Of a stretch of 64,000 nucleotides of DNA, positions 45,157 through 53,816 are shown one piece after another. The notes beneath the pieces are model-generated. The model saw only the letters and a list, made by a program, of their open reading frames with translations, was not told the DNA's origin and did not search any database. The stretch lies in NCBI GenBank assembly GCA_018830885.1, contig JAHJRI010000189.1, positions 1 through 64,000 on the forward strand, given 5' to 3'. The DNA is from a bacterium (GTDB lineage: Bacteria; SAR324; XYD2-FULL-50-16). Made by a program: the position numbers and the translations under genes. Every line of letters begins with the position of its first letter. The first letter of the stretch is position 1.

Positions 45157-47328
45157 TCAGGTCATCCGAATTTTATGTTCAGGTTTGCCAAGATAAAAAC
45201 CCTGGGAAAAGTCTATCTCCAATTCGCAGATTTTCTCCTGTACCGCTTCACAGTGAACAAATTCGGCAATGACCTGTGTTCCGATATCCTTGGCCAGGCG
45301 TGTAATCGCTTTCGTAATGGTGTAACTTTTCACATCAGTATGGATGTTCTTGATGAATTTTCCATCAATCTTAATAAAATCTGCGTTCAGTTCAAGTAAG
45401 CGACTGAAATTAGACTGTTCAGCACCAAAATCGTCAATCGCAATCTTACACCCGATTTCCTTGAGCGCTGTTAGTTGTTCCAGTACCTGATCCGAGTCTG
45501 TCACACTGATACCCTCCAGAACTTCGAAAACAATCTGTTCAGGAGAAATGGCAACTTCCTGAAAGAGTGACCTCATGTATCTGACCAGAAATCCCTCTTT
45601 CAAATCATCTTCAGTAATGTTGATAGAAAATTCAAATGATGTGTTCTTAAAGATATCAACACTTTTACGGATCATTACCTGGGTCAACTCATGAATCATG
45701 CCAACCATTTTCGCAGCATCAAGAAACAGATACGGCGAAACAACCTCTCCGTTTTCAACCATTCTTGACAGACACTCGTACTTCGTTATCAGACCCGTGC
45801 GGTTGTCAATGATGGGTTGAAAAAACGGAATGATGAAATCGTGCTTCAGTGCTTTCCGGACCCGGTTCATCCAGTGCATATTGGTTTTTTGCCGTTCTTC
45901 AACCACCATTTCCTGGGTCAGGATAAATACCCGATTGCGGCCTCTTCTTTTCGCCTCGATCATCCCCAGATGCGCCTGTTTCAGAACATCCGGGCCACTA
46001 CCATGGGTCCCAACGATGGTTACCGTAGCTTGAATGGAGATGCCGCTGCCAAGGACAAAGTTCTGATTAAACACCTTACGATGCAGCTCTCTTGCATGTG
46101 CCCCGGCCATTTCCATGGAAGTTCCCCTGACCAGCAGGACAAATTCAGCCGATGTTCTACGAAAGAGCAAGCTGTGTTCCGGTTGATTATCATGCAGGAA
46201 TTGGCCCAGTTTCTTCAGAAGCTCATCACCGGCCTCAAAACCATAAAAGGTATTGATCTGGGAAAAGTTGTCAAGTCCTATCAACAAGAGGACCAGCTCT
46301 TCGTTTTGGTGCAGAACACTATCCAGCTTGATTTTGTTAAATAGCCCGGTCAGCTCATCCGTGATCAGTTTCTTTGCAAGTTCCTCTGTTTGTTCCTGAA
46401 CCCTGTGCTCCAAGGAAAGATTCAGGTCAGCCAACTCATCTTTTTTTTTCTTCAGCTCTTCTTCAGCCAGCTTTCGATTCGTAATGTCATGGGAAACCGC
46501 CTGGATCCCGATAATCACTTTGTTTTGATCAACGACAGGTTGCAGGGCTGTCAAAAAACAATACCCTTTCTGGTCAATCCGGAATTCATCTTCATATTGT
46601 CTCCCGGCGCCGGTTTTATGGAGTAGTTCAAAACGTTCTGTAAAAACATCTGACAGGTCTTTTGGTAATATATCTTGAATGCGTTTTTGAGATAAACGAT
46701 CGGGATCCAACCGGTAAAATGAGATGGCTTCTTGATTGGCCATCCGCAATCTGCCATTGAGATCGCAATAGATGGCAACTGCACCGATATTGTCAAATAG
46801 AAGTCGATGCTTTTCCTCGCTCTTCTTCAGATCGGCAAATGTGCGCTCGTGTTCGCTGATTTCGGACTGCAGTTGAACATTGACAACCGTCAACGCGACA
46901 GTCTGTTCTTCCAGTTTCAGTCGATTCTGGCGATTCTCCCTCAACAGGTCTGCTTTCTCGAGTGCTTTTTCAACAGAATGTTCAAGCACTTTCATGTCAT
47001 AAACGGGTTTTGTTACAAAATCCCAGGCATGAAGTCTCAGTGCTTCAATGGCATCTTGAATCGTGTTGGTGCTTGAAACCATGATAATCGGCGTTTCCGG
47101 GTTCTCTTTCGCCGCAGTTGCCAAAACATCCAGTCCATTTATTTCAGGCATTCTAATATCCACCAGCATGATATCGGGATCAACCTCTCTGAACCGGTCC
47201 AAGCCTTCCTGACCGTTACCGGCAGTAATGACAGTATACCCGGAGTCCTCAAAATAGCCGGCAATGCTGTTCAAGACCACCGGATCATCGTCAATTGCCA
47301 GTAACTTGATATCGGATCTCTTCCGCAT
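45157..47328 (-). CDS. Response regulator with PAS, degenerate GGDEF and EAL domains
   Basis: A 723-aa c-di-GMP signalling protein. Residues 1-125 are a receiver domain with the acidic cluster at 13-15, phospho-acceptor Asp57 and Lys107. A coiled coil leads to a PAS domain (about 165-290, ending SHDITNRK). Residues about 325-480 are a GGDEF domain in which the active-site motif reads TSAEF, so cyclase activity is unlikely. The EAL domain (about 485-720) reads ECL instead of EAL but keeps the expected catalytic positions: E in YECL, N in SINIT, E in FEVLEG, DD in IDDFG, K in IKIDG and Q in SQGF. It is therefore probably a phosphodiesterase controlled by phosphorylation. No adjacent kinase gene. 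Confidence 0.92.
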   Translation of the reverse strand: MRKRSDIKLLAIDDDPVVLNSIAGYFEDSGYTVITAGNGQEGLDRFREVDPDIMLVDIRMPEINGLDVLATAAKENPETPIIMVSSTNTIQDAIEALRLHAWDFVTKPVYDMKVLEHSVEKALEKADLLRENRQNRLKLEEQTVALTVVNVQLQSEISEHERTFADLKKSEEKHRLLFDNIGAVAIYCDLNGRLRMANQEAISFYRLDPDRLSQKRIQDILPKDLSDVFTERFELLHKTGAGRQYEDEFRIDQKGYCFLTALQPVVDQNKVIIGIQAVSHDITNRKLAEEELKKKKDELADLNLSLEHRVQEQTEELAKKLITDELTGLFNKIKLDSVLHQNEELVLLLIGLDNFSQINTFYGFEAGDELLKKLGQFLHDNQPEHSLLFRRTSAEFVLLVRGTSMEMAGAHARELHRKVFNQNFVLGSGISIQATVTIVGTHGSGPDVLKQAHLGMIEAKRRGRNRVFILTQEMVVEERQKTNMHWMNRVRKALKHDFIIPFFQPIIDNRTGLITKYECLSRMVENGEVVSPYLFLDAAKMVGMIHELTQVMIRKSVDIFKNTSFEFSINITEDDLKEGFLVRYMRSLFQEVAISPEQIVFEVLEGISVTDSDQVLEQLTALKEIGCKIAIDDFGAEQSNFSRLLELNADFIKIDGKFIKNIHTDVKSYTITKAITRLAKDIGTQVIAEFVHCEAVQEKICELEIDFSQGFYLGKPEHKIRMT

Positions 47329-47750
47329 AGTCTTTTTTGCTCGTCAGAGTCAGTGATGATTCGGGAAATGGCTGGGGGTGATTTTGGATCTAGGCTGGAT
47401 GATAATTCAATGCGCTTTTAGAAAGGCATTGTGATTCTCTCCCCCTCTGGGTAGTCGACCCAATTATCCGCTTCGTTTTCCAACCGGACAAAGTGCATTT
47501 GGTCAATTCATCCGGGTTGTGAACAAAGGGGTGCACTGCATGTTGTCTTTCAGAACACCCTAGCACGATAATTGATCATCGTAAATGGGTTGGTAACTTT
47601 CCTGCTTCCCCCGGAGAAGGACTTTTTTTCTGCCGAATATTGAGATCTGCAGAATTAAGTGGAACGTGTGCTGGAAAAGACGTTCCACCCAATAAAGCGG
47701 GGTATTCAGAAACCGTGCAAGGAGACGCCACGATCTAATTACTGCGATCT
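47329..47750. other. Intergenic with hairpin, no supported gene
   Basis: Between the stress protein and the EAL gene, both leftward. GTGGAACGT (47659-47667) pairs perfectly with 47680-47688 across a 12-nt loop, but no T-run follows on either strand. ACGAT at 47565-47569 and ATCGT at 47578-47582 form a small inverted repeat upstream of the EAL gene. Confidence 0.4.
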
Positions 47751-48146
47751 CTACTTTACGGCAACAACAGGACAGTGAGCAGATAGGATAACGTGCTGGG
47801 CAGTCGATCCAAAAAAGAACTTACCGACTTTGGACTTTTTTTCTGTTCCGAGAATGATATGATCAACCCTTTCCTGTTCAGCAAAAAAAACGATGTTTTC
47901 GGCAACGGTAAGGTTGTTTGAAGGCAGCATTTTTGTTTCGCAACTCAGGCTATCGATCTTGAGAAAATTCTTTGCGTATTCCAGTATTTTCTCAGCATGG
48001 CCAAGATCATCCAGATGTTTTTCTTGATCATTTTCAAGAGCTGTTACGGCAATGACATGGGCATTTAAAGCTTTTGCGTACTTCAACGTGAGTTCCAGCG
48101 CTTTTTTCGCAATATTTGACCCATCATAACAAACCATTATTTTCAT
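47751..48146 (-). CDS. Universal stress protein (UspA family)
   Basis: A 131-aa single Usp domain. It begins MKIMVCYDGSNIAKKALELT and ends with the ATP-binding G-x2-G-x9-G-S pattern (GTEKKSKVGKFFFGSTAQHV) followed by CPVVAVK. Strictly, the spacing GTEKKSKVGKFFFGS keeps the nucleotide-binding residues. A strong SD (AGGAGGA) sits before the ATG at 48146; the frame opens earlier at 48170, which would overlap that SD. A promoter with an operator-like palindrome lies upstream, suggesting regulated expression. Confidence 0.92.
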   Translation of the reverse strand: MKIMVCYDGSNIAKKALELTLKYAKALNAHVIAVTALENDQEKHLDDLGHAEKILEYAKNFLKIDSLSCETKMLPSNNLTVAENIVFFAEQERVDHIILGTEKKSKVGKFFFGSTAQHVILSAHCPVVAVK

Positions 48147-48219
48147 GCTTCCTCCTCTCTCTCGTTTCAATGTCCTGGTGCGATTCCCGTTCTGAGTGTA
48201 TTTAGCTGCTTATCTGAGC

Positions 48220-48255
48220 ACTGATATACAATTTTTCCTTCTATTGTATATCAGT
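48220..48255. promoter_or_regulatory. 13-bp perfect palindrome (operator candidate) upstream of the stress protein gene
   Basis: ACTGATATACAAT (48220-48232) and its exact complement (48243-48255) are separated by 10 bp. The palindrome directly abuts the -10 of the promoter at 48256-48261 and covers the expected transcription start. No T-run follows on the minus strand, so it is not a terminator of the upstream operon. Confidence 0.65.
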
Positions 48256-48284
48256 TTAGTAATTTAGATAGGGTGAATTGTCAA
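48256..48284 (-). promoter_or_regulatory. Sigma70-type promoter of the universal stress protein gene
   Basis: On the minus strand: TTGACA (48279-48284), 17-bp spacer, TACTAA (48256-48261). The start would be near 48249, about 100 nt before the ATG at 48146. Confidence 0.6.
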
Positions 48285-48465
48285 GTCTTTTGGATTCAAC
48301 CTGTTGTTATTTTGCAAATTATTACATGTCCCCGAATGGTTATTACCAGACGGGTGTCAAGTCAACTGTCTCAGATCGGGACCAGCAGCCAATGGGGGAG
48401 ATGGTCGCGTTATGGTTGCCCTGATCTCTGTGCAATCAAAGCGACATTCAAGACTTGACATGACA

Positions 48466-50970
48466 CTAGCGTAAAATCTCTTCAAAACGGATGATATCCT
48501 TTCGCAGGGCAAACACCACCGTATCCAGGGCGATATCCTCTGAGTAGGCGTACAATCGGCACATATTGCTGAGTATGTTTTCCATCATATCGTGAATCGT
48601 TGTGCTGTACTGGCTCATGCGTTCAGGACTGTTCTTCTGATGAAAGAAGGCATTCTTCAGTTGCTCGGGATTAATACCTTCATCCACCTTTCGATGGGAT
48701 AGCAGCAGACCGTATTCACTGGCAAAACATTTCAGAAAACGGTCTTCTCTGGAAGCGATAATCGATTTGTTTTCTTCCAGTTTAATCTCATTCTGGCTTT
48801 GGCATTTTAAAAACTTCTGGGCCATCTCTTCCCGTGTTTTCTCCGTATCCTTTTCCGAGTCAATGATAACCTCTAATGCCTGCATGAAGTTGATATCCGG
48901 TTTCTCAACCTTCTGTCCCGTTTGAGGATCTACAAAGGAGAATTTGGGTACCATAATATGGGAAAAGGCCTTATTCTGGACCGCACTATTGAGGAGTGCA
49001 TATTGAATATAACGCCTTAGATCCAACTCTATCTGCAGAGGATCACGGTCGACCGTACAGACCGTGATCTCGTTTTTCAGGATCGCATAGTAAAGATTCC
49101 GCACAACATCCACCAGATTCCTGAAGTGCCCGTAATTTCCTATGCCTTCAATATCGCTCTCTTCTGTTGTATACCCATAGCGCATATAGGGAACCGGTGG
49201 TCTTTCTTTTTTGATGGTGTCATCTGTTGCCAGCCAGTGATGCAATTCAGGTCCCTCATCAATGATTCGACTCAGCTGTTTGAGAAAAATACCAACATGA
49301 ATTTTCCTTCCATCAGAATGAACGATGGTATTCCGCATGATATTCTGGAGTTGCCTGACCGAGATACCACTGATGCCTTCATTGGGGAAATGCTCGTTCC
49401 AGAGCACCCGCATGAATTCATTGTCAATCAGTTGCAACTGGTCATTGGTGAAAAGGCTGCTTTCCCTCAAATGAACAGCACGGGGGTGGGCCACAATATA
49501 GCTGGAAAAGGACGCTGCATCAAAGCTGTTCAGATTCATCCGCATCATTTCATTATGAAATGGATGCCAATGGGGCAGTTCCTGAATGGTGCGCACTGGA
49601 TCTTCACTGTGTGCCGCGTAGATATACAATTTCTGTTCGGGTGTGATGGAATGATAGAGCTTTTTTTTCTCTTCACTCCAGTTCTCGGGCAGGTTCTTGC
49701 GGACCGGCGGCAGCAAGCGCGTTAAGACCGAATAGTAGGCTGCAATTCTCAATAGATTGGGATCGACGTCATATTGCTCCCGCATATTGGACATATCCCG
49801 TCGCAGAATATCCATTTCCGAGTTTGCATCCAGAAGGTAATTGACCGGTACGCGCTCAATGCGGTCCAGGAGTTTAGAAGAATCCAGTTTTTTATCGAGA
49901 TTTTTCATCTCCTCAATGTTGGTTGTTATCACCACTGTATTGTCAACCGATGCCTGGGTTGACTCAACTGAGACCTTCCCGCTCCCAAGCAACATGAGCA
50001 GGGGTTTATAGTCCCTCTCCTTGGAACCGTCATCCAGACCGAACGCATCATGAATATGCAGTATGCCCCGATTGGAATCAACAATGGCGCCATCGTATCG
50101 ATAAAGTATTTTCCCTGGCATATGTTCATTCAGAATCGTGGCGTTCTCAGCATCCAGAAAAACGGGATTGGCTCGGGCCCTTAGATAACTCGTATCATCG
50201 ATATTGGAAATACCTTTTGCCTGGGATGTTGAGAACTCAATCTCCTCGATGCGGATATACTCCTCCAGGATTTCGTAAAGGGATCTTTCCTTGTTTCGGG
50301 GATTCTGCATCAACGCTTCCAATATATCCAGCGTCCGCTTATCCAGTGTGGCATTCTGGTAGAAATTCGGAATCAAGACCTCTTGCTGTTTTCCAGCCTG
50401 TCTTTTGATAAAATCGAACACCTCTTTCCGGGGATGAATAATCTGCCCGTCGCTGCGCTGCATTGTCACCGGAATGAGAAGAACAGGGTTGTGATGAAAC
50501 TGGGAACGGATTTCGATAGTTCGTCCCTGCTTATTGGAAAAGCTGAAATAGAATGTATACAGTCGGACAGACTTTTGTTTGGTATATTCCTCCAGAGCTC
50601 TGACAATCAAGTCAACAATATTGGTTTTTCCGGATGCCGGTGGTCCTACCAGGACAATACCGCGATTTAGACTGGCTTCATTGTCGAAAGACTCGATAAC
50701 GTCCACGATATGCTTGATGCAATGTTCCTGGCCAAAAACCGCATTGATCCCGTTTGAAAAGAGATCTTTGAATACATTATAGCTGAGAATGGGTTCCCCA
50801 CTCCGTACCACGATCTCAAACCCGAAATACTTGATGGCATCGGATATCAAAGATGATGATGTGTGAAGATGGGCATAGGGATCTGAAACAACATCATTCA
50901 TAAAATCAGAAAAGTGTAGGCTTTTTTTCTTCTGTCCTGCTAACAGTTCCCTGAGGTTCAGTGTTTCCAT
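48466..50970 (-). CDS. Divergent PrkA-like AAA+ protein (second PrkA of the operon)
   Basis: An 834-aa P-loop protein related to the PrkA serine-kinase/AAA+ family. Walker A is GPPASGKT (residues 109-116). The AAA+ core includes the ILHIHDAFGLDD region and VVITTNIEE with an arginine in SKLLDRIERVP. The usual PrkA blocks are recognisable but with long insertions, and it is about 190 residues longer than canonical PrkA (about 640 aa). It ends in a helical C-terminal domain. SD GAGGGGGT precedes the ATG, 6 nt after the SpoVR stop. Kinase activity is uncertain: PrkA homologues have been argued to act as proteases or chaperone-like ATPases as well. Confidence 0.85.
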   Translation of the reverse strand: METLNLRELLAGQKKKSLHFSDFMNDVVSDPYAHLHTSSSLISDAIKYFGFEIVVRSGEPILSYNVFKDLFSNGINAVFGQEHCIKHIVDVIESFDNEASLNRGIVLVGPPASGKTNIVDLIVRALEEYTKQKSVRLYTFYFSFSNKQGRTIEIRSQFHHNPVLLIPVTMQRSDGQIIHPRKEVFDFIKRQAGKQQEVLIPNFYQNATLDKRTLDILEALMQNPRNKERSLYEILEEYIRIEEIEFSTSQAKGISNIDDTSYLRARANPVFLDAENATILNEHMPGKILYRYDGAIVDSNRGILHIHDAFGLDDGSKERDYKPLLMLLGSGKVSVESTQASVDNTVVITTNIEEMKNLDKKLDSSKLLDRIERVPVNYLLDANSEMDILRRDMSNMREQYDVDPNLLRIAAYYSVLTRLLPPVRKNLPENWSEEKKKLYHSITPEQKLYIYAAHSEDPVRTIQELPHWHPFHNEMMRMNLNSFDAASFSSYIVAHPRAVHLRESSLFTNDQLQLIDNEFMRVLWNEHFPNEGISGISVRQLQNIMRNTIVHSDGRKIHVGIFLKQLSRIIDEGPELHHWLATDDTIKKERPPVPYMRYGYTTEESDIEGIGNYGHFRNLVDVVRNLYYAILKNEITVCTVDRDPLQIELDLRRYIQYALLNSAVQNKAFSHIMVPKFSFVDPQTGQKVEKPDINFMQALEVIIDSEKDTEKTREEMAQKFLKCQSQNEIKLEENKSIIASREDRFLKCFASEYGLLLSHRKVDEGINPEQLKNAFFHQKNSPERMSQYSTTIHDMMENILSNMCRLYAYSEDIALDTVVFALRKDIIRFEEILR

Positions 50971-50976
50971 ACCCCC

Positions 50977-52596
50977 TCATGCGCTTATGGGTTTTTCCGA
51001 TTTTTTCATCTGTTCGATGACCTGCTCAAATGTCATCTCCGGCACATTCTTTTCAGAGAGCCGGTTATTCGAATAGGTAAACAGAGAGCCCCCACTGACA
51101 AGGGATACAGCCCCTTTCCAGATATAGTGAATGTTCCGGAGTGTCGGCCGGATCCAATCCTTGCGTAGTTTTTTGCCGTCATTTCTGTGCAAAAGCAATA
51201 AGCCACCATCAATGAAATCGGTATCAATGAGATATATCCGTGGGCGCTGGAAATGGGTAAAAAACATCAACATCTCTTCTTTGACAAGTCGAGGATCAAT
51301 CCAGACAAATTGGGAATCGTCCCGGATGATTGTCTCCTTGTTCAATCCCAGCATGTTGACATACATTTTCGGTATCCTGTTCAGGTAAAATGCTTCCACC
51401 AGCTCTTCCGACAGAAACCGCCTCAGAAACTCATAATCCGTAATGGTTCTTACCAAGTGTTCCATGGCAGCCACAGGCTCTGTTCTGGCTGGTTTCTTCC
51501 AGGTCTCTTTCTTGTGTTGATCGGTCTCCTCAATAAATTCCAACTCTACCTTACCATCCCGATAGAGTTCTTCGATGTGATTCCAAAGATGGTAGCCGAG
51601 GTGGTAGGGATTGCGCATGAAGAAAGGACGTGGCGAGCAGACCCCCGAAAATACTCTTGCATAATCGATAACCCCCTTGACCGCTTTTTCCGCAAACAGT
51701 TTCAACATGATTTTCTTTTCCCAGTACATAGCCCAGCCCTCATTCATGATCTGCGATCGAATGACAAAATCATGGGATGAATGGGAGACATACATATAAT
51801 CCAGAATCGCCTTTTCAGCCCTGCTTGTCGGGGCATAGCGGCAGAGAAAGCCCAGTATGTCCTGACAGGGTCGGTAGAGTCGGAACCCTTTGCGGCTGAT
51901 CTGTTCCTGATGATCCTTTTTTTTCTGTTCCTTTTCCCAGGCAACTTCCACCGAATCATACTGCAGCAGAACATCCATTGTGTATGAATAAGGCCTCATG
52001 AGCTTTGGCGTGGGACTGTCGTTCTCAACCGATTCAGCCTCCTTGTACCGAAAAGAATCGTCTTCGACAGAATGGGCAAGATTATGCTGAGAGTGAGGAG
52101 CAATCAGTGGTATGACAGATTCCGCAGCGTTCCAGAACTGAATGTAGTTTTTTTCTCCCATCTGCTGCTGCCCCATATTGACCTTTTTCACCAAATGCAT
52201 CACATACTCGGTTCGATCCGGATTTGAGTCCTGCAGCACGTTTAACTCTGAAAACTCACAATGTCCCACCACATGCGCCATCACTGAAGCCTGCATCATG
52301 GGTGAATTACTGTTGTTCAGATAGGCATAGGCGGGGTTGCCGGTCTGGACGACCTCATAGTAGAGGCTGGATTCCTGACCTGTTTCAATATTGAATTTTT
52401 TAGTCACCATGCGTTTACCCTCCCAAATATTCACAGGACTGGTCGGGTAAACATGTTTTTCCAGCAGCGAGGCGAATTCAATACGATCCAGAATAAAAAA
52501 CCGTATTTCAGGCAGGGTTCGCCCCATGTCATTGGCGTGCCAAATAACACGGGATTCCAATTCGTGGAGTACAGGATCCGTTTTCACTGGTTTCAT
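50977..52596 (-). CDS. SpoVR family protein
   Basis: A 539-aa cytosolic protein of the SpoVR/YcgB family, whose biochemical activity is not established. It shows the family's metal-like histidine blocks: MAHVVGHCEFSE, MNEGWAMYWEKKIM and NPYHLGYHLWNHIEE. The start is decided by GGAG 8 nt before the ATG at 52596; a TTG at 52626 opens the same frame without SD. The gene lies 58 nt after YeaH and 6 nt before the second PrkA-like gene. In many bacteria spoVR follows prkA and yeaH in stress- or sporulation-controlled operons. Confidence 0.95.
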   Translation of the reverse strand: MKPVKTDPVLHELESRVIWHANDMGRTLPEIRFFILDRIEFASLLEKHVYPTSPVNIWEGKRMVTKKFNIETGQESSLYYEVVQTGNPAYAYLNNSNSPMMQASVMAHVVGHCEFSELNVLQDSNPDRTEYVMHLVKKVNMGQQQMGEKNYIQFWNAAESVIPLIAPHSQHNLAHSVEDDSFRYKEAESVENDSPTPKLMRPYSYTMDVLLQYDSVEVAWEKEQKKKDHQEQISRKGFRLYRPCQDILGFLCRYAPTSRAEKAILDYMYVSHSSHDFVIRSQIMNEGWAMYWEKKIMLKLFAEKAVKGVIDYARVFSGVCSPRPFFMRNPYHLGYHLWNHIEELYRDGKVELEFIEETDQHKKETWKKPARTEPVAAMEHLVRTITDYEFLRRFLSEELVEAFYLNRIPKMYVNMLGLNKETIIRDDSQFVWIDPRLVKEEMLMFFTHFQRPRIYLIDTDFIDGGLLLLHRNDGKKLRKDWIRPTLRNIHYIWKGAVSLVSGGSLFTYSNNRLSEKNVPEMTFEQVIEQMKKSEKPISA

Positions 52597-52654
52597 AAGC
52601 TGACTCCAAATAAAATCATCCTTCAACAGAATTCAGGCTCAGAACCAATTGCCA

Positions 52655-53722
52655 TCACTCCTGACCAGGTTCAGCAAACAGTTTTTTGATGGTCAGGACC
52701 GTGTCCGAATTGGAGCGGTACCGACTCAAACGGACGATCCGGTCAAACACAAATTCCTTCTCCAGTTCCACAATCAGTTTACTCCACTGGGATGGGAAAA
52801 CCTCAACAACCCCAATCCGGTTGAAGACCGGGCAGATATCCTCTTTCAGAATCTGGACGATTTCCTGGCCATCCGATCCGAAAATCTCTCCATCCCCAAA
52901 ATAGAACCCGTAAAAATTGGTTGTCCCGGTATCGTACTCTCCGAAGGCAATCTGGTATATCAACTCAAATACAATGGCCGCCCGAGTGCCTCCAATATTC
53001 CCGACCTGATAAAACTCATTTTCCTGAACTTCATAGGCCTTCACATCGTGGACAAAAAACCGGTGATCCACATTCCGCGCACCATAGTTGAAATCCAGCC
53101 AGTTCTTGATAAAATTAACCATCTTTTTCTCTGACGCCAGCCGCTGCCCATAGGTGGAGTAGGAGATATCCCCCATATAAAACACAACCGCTTTGAACCG
53201 GGGTTTTTCAACCCGCTGCGGGACCTTGAACCGTTTATCCCTTCTCAGGAACTGGATATCATACCTCCCCTGGGCGGGAGCATAGGTTCCTGTCCCGATA
53301 CTGGTGCGAAGCGACCGCTTGAAGGTTCTTTTCTTATCCAGGATCACACCTACCGGAGCAAAGGTTCTGAATTCGTATGAGACCTCTTTGATCTTGCCTT
53401 TCCCTTCCTTTGTCAAATTAGGTAACCTGAGTTTTTCCGCCAGCAGTGCCATAAACTTGTTAAAAGGAAGATTAAAGCGAATTTTCCCCCCCTCTCTGCC
53501 CGGACCCTGACCACCACCGCCCTGTCCCTCGCTGCCATCACCATAGGAAAAGGTTGGGACGACAATGTCATCTATCTCAACAATAATTTCGCTTCCCCGA
53601 TCACCCAAAGTATCAAGATTTCCTTCATTCAGGATTTCATCGATCATATCCGAGACCTTCTCGTCGATAAAATCGTTGAACACACCCTCCGATTCATTCG
53701 AATTGATTTTATCTTCCTGCAT
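52655..53722 (-). CDS. YeaH/YhbH family (DUF444) von Willebrand A-like protein
   Basis: The 355-aa protein is the usual partner of PrkA. It has an acidic N-terminus, a glycine-rich linker (GDGSEGQGGGGQGPGREGGK), the FKRSLRTSIGTGTYAPAQGR region and a vWA-like domain starting at YMGDISYSTYG, where the D-x-S-x-S MIDAS pattern is kept as DISYS. SD AGGATGG precedes the ATG. It follows the canonical PrkA gene at 94 nt and precedes spoVR at 58 nt. It probably works as an adaptor or scaffold with the AAA+ protein; the mechanism is unknown. Confidence 0.92.
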   Translation of the reverse strand: MQEDKINSNESEGVFNDFIDEKVSDMIDEILNEGNLDTLGDRGSEIIVEIDDIVVPTFSYGDGSEGQGGGGQGPGREGGKIRFNLPFNKFMALLAEKLRLPNLTKEGKGKIKEVSYEFRTFAPVGVILDKKRTFKRSLRTSIGTGTYAPAQGRYDIQFLRRDKRFKVPQRVEKPRFKAVVFYMGDISYSTYGQRLASEKKMVNFIKNWLDFNYGARNVDHRFFVHDVKAYEVQENEFYQVGNIGGTRAAIVFELIYQIAFGEYDTGTTNFYGFYFGDGEIFGSDGQEIVQILKEDICPVFNRIGVVEVFPSQWSKLIVELEKEFVFDRIVRLSRYRSNSDTVLTIKKLFAEPGQE

Positions 53723-53816
53723 TTGACCATCCTGTTATCTGTCACCAGCTCCCGTCATCATCAGGTTGTGAACGACCATCCGATAGGGGTGTGACCCGCG
53801 ATTTTATCCGATCTCA

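Noticed and set aside
49126..49725. 199-codon plus-strand frame inside the divergent PrkA gene
   Set aside because: Antisense shadow without SD or domain.
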